From contig JAISEW010000015.1 of NCBI GenBank assembly GCA_031263945.1, positions 1 through 17,709 on the forward strand: a stretch of 17,709 bases of DNA, written 5' to 3'. The position numbers and the translations under genes were made by a program. This stretch comes from Gracilibacteraceae bacterium (GTDB taxonomy: Bacteria > Bacillota > Desulfitobacteriia > Desulfitobacteriales > Syntrophobotulaceae). Positions 8,101 through 15,900 of this stretch are shown piece by piece. Under the pieces are notes generated by a model that was given only the letters and a program-made list of their open reading frames with translations, did no database searches and was not told the DNA's origin. Position 1 is the stretch's first letter; every line of letters starts with the position of its first letter.

Positions 8101-8766
8101 TTCGGCGAAATGGAAGTATGGGCCCTGGAAGCTTATGGCGCCGCTTTTACGCTGCAGGAGATCCTGACCGTAAAATCCGACGATATTGTGGGCCGCGTCA
8201 AAACATATGAAGCCGTGGTGAAAGGGGAGAATATTCCGGAACCGGGCGTGCCGGAATCGTTCAAGGTGCTGATCAAAGAATTGCAGAGTCTCTGTCTGGA
8301 TGTTTCCGTTCTGGCCGACGACGAAAACGTCGATATCGCGGAACTGGAAAACGACAGCGCGGATTTTTCCGGCGAGGAGACGGAAAACGAAGGCCGGCGC
8401 CGGCGTCCCTTCTTCTTGGAAAGCGATGATTTTGACGACGATGACGACGACGACGGTTTGCTTGACCAGACCGATTGGTCGGAAGAAGAATTAGCGGAAA
8501 ACGGGTATGAAAGCGTCCCGGACGAAAACGCCGGCGAAGAAGAAGATGAAGGCGGCGGCGGCGAATACGCGGATGAGGATGAAACCGGCGGCGATGACGA
8601 CGAAGATGAAAGCGGCGACGATGATAATGATGAATTTTTACCCAAATCCATCCTCATGACTGACGAACTTCTGGTCGAGGACGAACTGACCGATGAGCTG
8701 GAAGAAGACTTGGCCGGTTTTACGGACGATCTCTTAACGGACAGCGACGATTTTTATGAAAAATAA
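5173..8766 (+). CDS. rpoB: DNA-directed RNA polymerase subunit beta
   Basis: This is the beta subunit of RNA polymerase, 1197 residues. I chose the ATG at 5173 because GGAAGGGTGA lies 5 nt upstream; the in-frame GTG at 5164 is inside that site. The rifampicin region FFGSSQLSQFMDQ...THKRRLSALG is at 373-402. Asp384, His394 and Ser399 equal E. coli Asp516, His526 and Ser531, so the usual resistance substitutions are absent. Downstream are the conserved runs MCPIETPEGPNIGLIGSLS and GDKMAGRHGNKG (824-835, near the active centre), and the switch/clamp end FGEMEVWALEAYGAA. From about residue 1047 a 151-residue tail follows; I count 68 Asp/Glu against 6 Lys/Arg, including DDDDDDD. It is much longer and more acidic than I expect for this family. 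rpoC follows after 30 nt. Confidence 0.99.
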   Translation: MVFPVRIGTRERWSFARLREVLDMPNLIEIQQNSYNWFLREGLREMFRDISPIKDFTGNLVLDFLDYGIGEPKYGVEECKERDVTYAAPLKGKVRLINKETGEVKEQEVFMGDFPLMTAKGTFIINGAERVIVSQLVRSPGVYYSETLDPSGKKLYGATIIPNRGAWLEFESDVNDIVYVRVDRTRKLPMTVLVRALGYGSDDSILKLFGENANLLVTLEKDSASSKDEGLVEIYKRLRPGEPPTVDSAQSLLQALFFDSRRYDLAKVGRYKLNKKLGLDLPETKRTLTKEDIIAAIARLLEIIATEGQTDDIDHLGNRRLRSVGELLQNQFRIGLSRMERVIRERMTIQDAEGITPQMLINIRPVVAAIKEFFGSSQLSQFMDQTNPLAELTHKRRLSALGPGGLSRERAGFEVRDVHHSHYGRMCPIETPEGPNIGLIGSLSTYGRINPFGFIEAPYRRVEDGRVTDNIDYLTADEEEKFTIAQANALTGENGVFLSEKVECRRGEHFVLVPPNSIQYMDVSPKQMVSIATALIPFLEHDDANRALMGSNMQRQAVPLLRNVAPYIGTGMEYKAAVDSGVCVLATDAGAVEKVTSCGVLVREDAGNLKNYELLKYKRSNQGTCINQRPIVAKGQRLRKGDVIADGPSTDHGELSLGQNVLVAFMPWEGYNYEDAILISENLVKDDYFTSIHIEEYEADARDTKLGPEEITRDIPNVGEEVLRDLDERGIIRIGAEVRPGDILVGKVTPKGETELTAEERLLRAIFGEKAREVRDTSLRVPHGEAGKIVDVKVFKRENNDELGPGVNQLVRVYIAQKRKISVGDKMAGRHGNKGVISRIMSQEDMPFMPDGTPIEIVLNPLGVPSRMNIGQVLETHLGWAAKTLGRHIATPVFDGAQESDVVDTLREAGLKETGKSVLYDGRTGEPFDNEITVGYMYMLKLHHLVDDKIHARSTGPYSLVTQQPLGGKAQFGGQRFGEMEVWALEAYGAAFTLQEILTVKSDDIVGRVKTYEAVVKGENIPEPGVPESFKVLIKELQSLCLDVSVLADDENVDIAELENDSADFSGEETENEGRRRRPFFLESDDFDDDDDDDGLLDQTDWSEEELAENGYESVPDENAGEEEDEGGGGEYADEDETGGDDDEDESGDDDNDEFLPKSILMTDELLVEDELTDELEEDLAGFTDDLLTDSDDFYEK

Positions 8767-8796
8767 TCCGCGCCCATGACGGAAAGGAGCGCTTAA

Positions 8797-11700
8797 ATGC
8801 TGGATGTAAACAATTTTGACCGGATGCGCATAGGTCTGGCGTCGCCGGATATGATCAGGCAATGGTCTTTCGGGGAGGTCAAAAAACCGGAAACCATCAA
8901 TTACCGCACCTTAAAACCGGAGCGGGACGGCCTTTTTTGTGAGAAGATCTTCGGGCCGACGCGGGATTGGGAATGCCACTGCGGCAAGTATAAACGCGTG
9001 CGCTATAAGGGCATCGTCTGCGACCGTTGCGGCGTGGAAGTGACGCGGGCCAAAGTGCGGCGCGAGCGGATGGGGCATATTGAACTGGCTACCCCTGTTT
9101 CCCATATATGGTATTTTAAGGGAATTCCCAGCCGCATGGGCCTTTTGCTGGATATGTCGCCGCGCAACCTGGAAAAAGTGCTGTATTTTGTTTCCTATGT
9201 CGTAGTGGAGTCCGGCAGCACGAACCTGAGCAAAAAACAGCTGCTCTCGGAAACGGAATACCGCGAAGCGCGCGAGGAATACGGCGACACCTTCAAAGCG
9301 GGCATGGGCGCGGAAGCCGTGAAAAAACTGCTGGAGGAAATCGATCTCGACGAATTGAATCAGGAGTTGCGGCGGGAACTGCATGAAACCTCCGGTCAGC
9401 GCAAGATCCGCGCCATCCGCCGCCTGGAAGTCGTGGAGGCTTTTAAAAAATCCGGCAACCGTCCGGAATGGATGATCATGAACGTCGTCCCCGTCATCCC
9501 GCCGGAACTCCGGCCGATGGTGCAATTAGACGGCGGCCGCTTCGCCACCTCTGATCTGAACGATCTCTACCGGCGGGTGATAAACCGCAACAACCGCCTG
9601 AAAAAACTGCTTGATCTCGGCGCGCCGGACATCATCGTCCGCAATGAAAAAAGGATGCTGCAGGAAGCGGTGGACGCTCTCATCGACAACGGCCGGCGCG
9701 GACGGCCCGTCACCGGTCCCGGCAACCGGCCGCTCAAATCCCTGAGCGACATGCTGAAAGGCAAGCAAGGCCGTTTCCGCCAGAATCTGCTCGGCAAGCG
9801 CGTGGACTACTCCGGCCGTTCCGTCATCGTGGTCGGCCCGGCTCTGCGCCTGCACCAGTGCGGGCTGCCCAAGGAAATGGCCTTGGAACTCTTTAAGCCT
9901 TTTGTCATGAAAAACCTCGTCAACGACGGGCAAGCCCACAATATCAAAAGCGCCAAGCGCATGGTCGAGCGCGTGCGGCCCGAAGTCTGGGATGTATTGG
10001 AAAAAGTTATTTCCGAACACCCCGTCCTGCTCAACAGGGCTCCCACTTTGCACCGGCTGGGCATCCAGGCTTTTGAGCCGGTGCTGGTCGAAGGCCGCGC
10101 CCTGCAGATCCATCCCCTGGTCTGCACCGCTTATAACGCCGATTTTGACGGCGACCAGATGGCCGTGCACGTGCCGCTTTCCTCGGAAGCTCAGGCCGAA
10201 GCGAGACTGCTCATGCTTTCCGCCCATAATATCCTGAACCCGAAAGACGGCCGCCCGGTGGCTTCCCCGACGAAAGACATGGTCCTCGGCTGTTATTACC
10301 TGACGCTGGAAAAAAAGAGCCCGGAAGGCGGCCCGAAAGTGCTGGGGGAAGGCAAGGCTTTCCGCGACCCGGATGAAGCCATGCAGGCCTATTACTCGCA
10401 GGCGGTGCATTTGCAGGTCCTCATCAAGGTGCGCCTGAACGGCGAGACGGTCGAAACCACGGTGGGCCGGCTTATTTTCAATGAGATCGTGCCGCCGGAA
10501 ATCGGTTTTATCAATAAAAAAATGGACAAAAAGAGTCTGGATAAGCTGGTGGCGCAGACTTACCGTCTTTGCGGCTATGAAAAAACCGGCATATTGCTGG
10601 ACGGCATCAAGACCCTCGGATACCGTTTTTCCACGCAGGCCGGCGTCACCGTCGGCATCGACGATATCAAAGTGCCCGCCGCCAAAAGAAATATCCTGCG
10701 GGAAGCGGACGCGGTCGTGGCCAAACTGGAGCAGCAATACCGCCGCGGCCTGATCACGGACGAGGAGCGCAAAAATCTCGTCATCGAGACTTGGACCAAA
10801 GCCAATGAAGAAGTGACGCGCGCCCTGATGGAATCGCTCGACCAGTTCAATCCCGTATTCATGATGGCCGACTCCGGCGCCCGCGGCAATATCCAGCAGC
10901 TGCGGCAATTGGCCGGTATGCGCGGCTTGATGGCCGATCCCTCCGGCCGCACGATCGAACTGCCGATCAAGGCCAATTTCCGCGAAGGGCTCACCGTGCT
11001 GGAATACTTCATCTCCTCGCACGGAGCGCGCAAAGGATTGGCGGACACGGCGCTGCGCACCGCGGACTCCGGTTATCTCACCCGCCGGCTCGTCGACGTC
11101 TCGCAGGAAGTGATCGTGCGCGAAGACGACTGCGGCACGAGCGAAGGCACGACCGTCGAGGATATCAAAGAGGGCGGCGAGTTGATCGAAAAACTGAGCG
11201 AGCGTCTGGTGGGCCGATTCCCGCTGCGGCGGATCCTGCACCCGGAGACCGGCGAAATACTGGCTGATCCCGACTACGAGATAGACGAGGAAAGCGCCGA
11301 ACTCATAGCCGAGTTTTACGATCAGGCGGAGATCCGTTCCGTACTCACCTGCCAAACCAGATACGGTATTTGCAAAAAATGCTACGGCCGCAACCTGGCG
11401 ACCGGCCGGCTGGTGGAAACAGGCGAGGCCGTCGGCATCATCGCGGCGCAGTCTATCGGCGAACCCGGCACCCAGCTCACGATGCGCACTTTCCACACCG
11501 GCGGCGTGGCCGGCGACGATATAACCCAGGGTTTGCCCCGCGTGGAAGAGTTGTTCGAGGCGCGCAAGCCCAAGGGTCAGGCTTTGATCTCGGAAGTCGG
11601 CGGCGTCGTCGAGCTCAAAGAGATGAAAGGCCGGCGCGAAGCGGATATAGTGGAGCCGGACGGCGCCCGCGTGACTTACGCTATCCCTTTCGGTTCCCGC

Positions 11701-12429
11701 GTCAAAGTGACCAGCGGACAAACCATCGAGCCGGGCGACGAATTGACGGAGGGCAGCATCAATCCGCATGATCTGCTGAAAATCAAGGGTCAGCGCGGCG
11801 TCCAGAGTTATCTGCTCGGCGAGGTGCAGCGCGTATACCGCCTGCAGGGCGTGGACATCAACGACAAGCACATCGAGGTGATGGTGCGCCAAATGCTGCG
11901 CAAGATCAAAGTGGAAGAAGCCGGAGATACTTCTTTGCTCCCCGGCGGTCTCATTGATATATTTGATTTTGAGGATGAAAACGCCCGCGTCTTGGAGGCG
12001 GGCGGCGAACCGGCCACAGCCAAACCGACTCTGCTCGGCATAACCAAGGCCTCGCTCGCGACGGATTCTTTCCTGTCCGCCGCTTCTTTCCAGGAGACCA
12101 CCCGCGTTTTGACGGACGCCGCCATCAAAGGCAAAATCGATCTCCTGATCGGTTTGAAAGAAAACGTCATCATCGGCAAACTCATTCCCGCCGGCACCGG
12201 CTTGGCCCGCTACCGCAATCTGCGGGTGAACAGCGCTTATGACGAGGCCAGAGAGCGCGGACGCTATGACGACGACGGCGGCGATTACGCCGATTCTTAT
12301 GACGAGGATTACGCCGATTATGACGACGATTACGCGGAACCCGCGTATGAACCGGCGGCGGAGACGGAACCAGAGACGGAGCCGGAGCCGGTAAGCGCCG
12401 AGCAGGCCGAACCGGAAAGCGCTGATTAG
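8797..12429 (+). CDS. rpoC: DNA-directed RNA polymerase subunit beta-prime
   Basis: This is the catalytic beta-prime subunit, 1210 residues, a normal Firmicutes length without the large proteobacterial insertion. AAAGGAG precedes the ATG. The first zinc site is Cys60, Cys62, Cys75, Cys78 (ECHCGKY...CDRCGV). The catalytic loop NADFDGD is at 447-453, with Asp449, Asp451 and Asp453 holding magnesium. The second zinc site is Cys779, Cys852, Cys859, Cys862. The trigger-loop region GEPGTQLTMRTFHTGG lies near 887-902. After about residue 1145 there is an acidic Tyr-Asp-rich and then Glu-Pro-rich tail (DYADSYDEDYADYDDDY, then AETEPETEPEP). It is co-transcribed with rpoB. Its TAG stop overlaps the stop of the convergent DNA glycosylase gene, and no terminator hairpin is visible between them. 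Confidence 0.99.
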   Translation: MLDVNNFDRMRIGLASPDMIRQWSFGEVKKPETINYRTLKPERDGLFCEKIFGPTRDWECHCGKYKRVRYKGIVCDRCGVEVTRAKVRRERMGHIELATPVSHIWYFKGIPSRMGLLLDMSPRNLEKVLYFVSYVVVESGSTNLSKKQLLSETEYREAREEYGDTFKAGMGAEAVKKLLEEIDLDELNQELRRELHETSGQRKIRAIRRLEVVEAFKKSGNRPEWMIMNVVPVIPPELRPMVQLDGGRFATSDLNDLYRRVINRNNRLKKLLDLGAPDIIVRNEKRMLQEAVDALIDNGRRGRPVTGPGNRPLKSLSDMLKGKQGRFRQNLLGKRVDYSGRSVIVVGPALRLHQCGLPKEMALELFKPFVMKNLVNDGQAHNIKSAKRMVERVRPEVWDVLEKVISEHPVLLNRAPTLHRLGIQAFEPVLVEGRALQIHPLVCTAYNADFDGDQMAVHVPLSSEAQAEARLLMLSAHNILNPKDGRPVASPTKDMVLGCYYLTLEKKSPEGGPKVLGEGKAFRDPDEAMQAYYSQAVHLQVLIKVRLNGETVETTVGRLIFNEIVPPEIGFINKKMDKKSLDKLVAQTYRLCGYEKTGILLDGIKTLGYRFSTQAGVTVGIDDIKVPAAKRNILREADAVVAKLEQQYRRGLITDEERKNLVIETWTKANEEVTRALMESLDQFNPVFMMADSGARGNIQQLRQLAGMRGLMADPSGRTIELPIKANFREGLTVLEYFISSHGARKGLADTALRTADSGYLTRRLVDVSQEVIVREDDCGTSEGTTVEDIKEGGELIEKLSERLVGRFPLRRILHPETGEILADPDYEIDEESAELIAEFYDQAEIRSVLTCQTRYGICKKCYGRNLATGRLVETGEAVGIIAAQSIGEPGTQLTMRTFHTGGVAGDDITQGLPRVEELFEARKPKGQALISEVGGVVELKEMKGRREADIVEPDGARVTYAIPFGSRVKVTSGQTIEPGDELTEGSINPHDLLKIKGQRGVQSYLLGEVQRVYRLQGVDINDKHIEVMVRQMLRKIKVEEAGDTSLLPGGLIDIFDFEDENARVLEAGGEPATAKPTLLGITKASLATDSFLSAASFQETTRVLTDAAIKGKIDLLIGLKENVIIGKLIPAGTGLARYRNLRVNSAYDEARERGRYDDDGGDYADSYDEDYADYDDDYAEPAYEPAAETEPETEPEPVSAEQAEPESAD

Positions 12430-12959
12430 GTCGAACCGGCGGACGGCGAATCTGAGTAAGCTTTAAACCGCCAGAGCCGCTCCCGGTCCGCCGGCGCGGC
12501 GTAAGCGACGCCGATGCGCGGCGTCGCCTGATATAAAGGCCGGAAACCGTCGTCCTCCAGCCAAAGCCGCTTTGACACGGTGAGATCTTCCCCGTTGAAA
12601 CCGCGGTCTATATTCAGCGCCCTGGTCAGTTTACCGGGGCCGTCCCACATCCCGGCACCGCGGATCAACACCGCTTCCGGGAATTCCTCCGGCCCCGTCA
12701 CCAGATTGAGCAGCCAGTGGATGCCGTAACAGAGGTACACGTAGGCAAAACCGCCCCGCCGGTACATGATTTTTGTCCGCTCCGTTTTTCCGAAACGGGC
12801 GTGGCAGGCGCTGTCAGTCTCGCCGCAATAGGCTTCCGTCTCGGTGATCCGCAGACGCGCCGCCGCGCCCTCCCGTTCCCGGCAGAGTATTTTCCCTAAA
12901 AACCAAGGAGCCAGCTCCGCGGCGCCGGCGCTGTAGTCGCCGGCGCCCAGTCGTCTCAC
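12426..12959 (-). CDS. DNA-3-methyladenine glycosylase (AAG/MPG family)
   Basis: This base-excision repair enzyme removes alkylated purines such as 3-methyladenine. The protein has 177 residues from the preferred GTG start at 12959, whose GTGA overlaps the stop of the upstream surface-protein gene. A TTG at 12971 in the same frame would add four residues. The fold motifs are FLGKILCRE (20-28) and ITETEAYCGETDSACHA (38-54), with Glu42 as the likely catalytic residue, Tyr44 as the base-stacking residue and His53 matching the human active-site His. They are followed by MYRRGGFAYVYLCYGIHW (65-82) and the RGAGMWDGPGKLTRAL region. It has no promoter of its own that I can see and probably relies on readthrough and coupling from the CWB2 gene. 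Pairing a repair enzyme with a surface protein makes no obvious functional sense. Confidence 0.93.
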   Translation of the reverse strand: MRRLGAGDYSAGAAELAPWFLGKILCREREGAAARLRITETEAYCGETDSACHARFGKTERTKIMYRRGGFAYVYLCYGIHWLLNLVTGPEEFPEAVLIRGAGMWDGPGKLTRALNIDRGFNGEDLTVSKRLWLEDDGFRPLYQATPRIGVAYAAPADRERLWRFKAYSDSPSAGST

Positions 12960-15900
12960 CCCGGTTCCCAATCGTAGCCGTTCCAGGCGTAGCTGCCCGC
13001 CGGAATAACCGGGGACAGCTCCGCGCCGGCGTCAATTATCAATATCCCTTTTTCCTCCGGTTGTTCCGGATCGGGCTCCGCGCCCACTATCCACTGCCCT
13101 CCGGCAGCCGGTGTAAACGTGACCGCGGCGTCCGGCCCGATTTCGACTTTACCGCCGCCGGCCACCACTATCTTTCCGCCGCCGCCTGTCAGGCTCATGT
13201 CGCCCATCAGCAAACTGCCATAGACCCATAATATGGAATCATTTGACATTTTGGTGTCCGTATCCAGAGTAAACACATAGGCGGGGGCGCCTTCCGGCGC
13301 TTTATTGACGCCGACTGTTCCGTTTATGGCATAAAAGTCTTCGCCCACAGTCAACGTACCGCTCTCGACGGAGAGAGGGCCAAACGCCTCCGGATCGGAC
13401 TCCGAACTCACCAGGATCTTGTCTCCCATATGCAGCCTGCTGCCTGCGGCGCAGATAAAACTCACATCGCCGGTCCACATATCCCAGCCGTCGCTTGAGC
13501 CGTCGTCTTCACCGCTGCGCAAAACGCCGCCGCTGCCGACCGTCAAAGCGGTATCCCCGCCAACATGACGCAAAACCGTTAGTTCCCCGTCCACCGTGAC
13601 AGGGGCGGCGATCTCAGCGCCGTACCCGGCCGGCAGCGTGAGACTGCCCCTGATATTCAGGCCGGCGTTTGCTCCCACCACCAGATCTTTTTCCAGCGCG
13701 AATTCGCCGCTAATGACCGTCATGCCGCCGGCCCCGCCGCTGGCAAAAATATACTTATCATGCTCCAAAGTGAGCGTCGAGGTGGCGGACAGCTGAATGC
13801 GCGCCCCGTCGCCAACCAGATTGACGCCGCCGCTCTGCATGCGGCTTCCGGCCTGCAGGCGGACTTTGACATCGGGATCTCCCCACAGGTCACCTTCGCC
13901 GGGATTTTCATCCTGGAGACTGCCGCCGTTTTCCACTTCTATCACGCCGCTGCCATTCATGGGGGCGCTTGTTCTGATTTCGCCCTGCACCAGCAATCGC
14001 GCGGCGCCGCCGCTCAGGTTCATGACAGTCCCATCCTCGACAATCAGTGTCGCGCCCTTCTGAACGGTCAGGTCGCCGGAGATATCGACGCTCATCCCGC
14101 CGGGAAAGAGAATGCTTGCCACAATAGCGGCGCCGGTTATATTGATCCCGGTTATATCGCCGCCCGGTGTCACGGTAAAGTCCGCCCCCGCGCCGCTAAA
14201 TCCGGAAAAGATCTCATCCGCGTCCGGACCGATAAAGCTCCAAGCCGTGCCGTTCCAAAAATAAACGGCTTCGGGATCAAGACTGAAACCGCCTATATTC
14301 GCGGCGGCGCCCAGGGCGGCGACCCGGGCGTTTTTATCCGGCTGAACGGCGCCCGTCACGGCCCTCCCCTCCGCCACGCTCAGTTTGCCGAACGAGGCTA
14401 TGGTCAGCGGTTCTCCCGTATAAACGGATATATCGTCCTGCGCCGTGGCCGCGCCGGTCAGCCTGGGGCCGGCGGCGCTCAGTTCCAGCACGGCGCCCCG
14501 CTCCAAAGCGATGAGCGCGGGATCCGGCGCCGGTTCATCGGCCGCCGGATCTAACAATTCGCCCACATAAGTCCGCTGGCCCTGCGCGGCCTGACAGCCG
14601 GCTTTCAGTGTGATCGAAGCGTCCGCGCCATCCAGCCATTGCCAATAATCATTAGCCGCGCTGATGCGCTTATCGTACAAGGCGCCGCCGGCTTCGACCG
14701 TCAGGCGCCCCGCGAGCGGGGTTCCGGCCGCTATGCTTAATGTCCCGCCCGCCGTCACTCTTGTCGGAGCGGCCAGCCTCGCCGCTGCGGACGCCAAGCG
14801 CAAATGACCGCTTATTGTCACGTCGCTGGCGCTTTCGGCCTGAAAAGCGCCGTTGATCGTCAAGTCGCCGGCGACGAGAGCGACGCCAAACGCCGTCAAC
14901 TCGGCGCCCGCCGCGACAGTCCCTCCGCTCAAATTCAGATTGCCGCGGGAAATCAGCGTTCCCGCCAGCGACAGCGTCTCTGTCACAGTCAAACCGCCCG
15001 CGGTTTCAACCTGCATCGCGCCGCCGACGGTGAGATTCCGGGCCGTGAGCACGCCGCTGCCTCCCGCCTGACCCGCGGCGGGCACGGTGAGCGTATCCTG
15101 CACGTTCACTATACCATTATTTACCAAAACGCCGGATATGCTCATATCACCGCTCACATTCAGCGCGGCCGTCGAGTTAACGTTTACCTGACCGCTGATT
15201 TCCAGCTCGTTGGCCGTGACGGTTCCTCCGGACGCTATATTCAATCGACCGGCGGGATATATTTGCAATCCGCCCTGAAAAACTATGTTACCGCCGCTGA
15301 CGTTTATCACGCCGTCCGCCGCCGCCACTACCGGTTTTTCAAATACTATGCTGACGGCGGAGTTAGTCGCGGTCAGGCTGCCATTGTAAAGAGTCAAAGG
15401 CGAATCGACCACCACAGTCGTTACACCGCCGCCGGATTGAGCTTCCGGGATTTGCGCCGGGCTGGAAACGATGACGGTCTGCTGGTTGGTGTACCTGACC
15501 CGGAGGACGCTGCCGCCTAACCCGCCGGCGCCGGTCGTTCTGATCTCCACCCAATGCGTGTTTTCCAGCGATTCCCCGAAGGTCAGCACATAACTGATGT
15601 TGCTATTTCTTTCCGTATTGACGCCGCTGATGCCGGTGATCTCCAGCGGCGCGGTTGGGGCGTCCGGACCGGTGAAAGCCTCGACTTCACCCAATTTCAT
15701 CCCGGCGCGCGCCGCGCTTAAAGTCAGGACCGCGGATCTGGATCCGGTAAATTCAATGTTTCGCAAAACAACGGAGCCGCCACCGCCTCCGGAACCGCCG
15801 CCGCCTCCACCGCCTGAACCGCCGCCCGTAATGCCGGGAACGGGGACAGCGGCGCCGTTAGGGGCGGTTCCGCTCCCGCCCAAGGAAACGAGTACGGAAT

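Noticed and set aside
8133..8657. Ser-rich frame antisense to the rpoB tail
   Set aside because: It is simply the complement of the GAC/GAA-rich acidic tail.
9526..11892. A 788-codon open frame antisense to rpoC, and a similar 371-codon frame antisense to rpoB at 6910-8025
   Set aside because: They mirror strongly conserved rpoC and rpoB codons and have the odd composition (His, Gln, Arg, Phe rich) typical of antisense frames in GC-rich genes. No motifs or ribosome sites support them.
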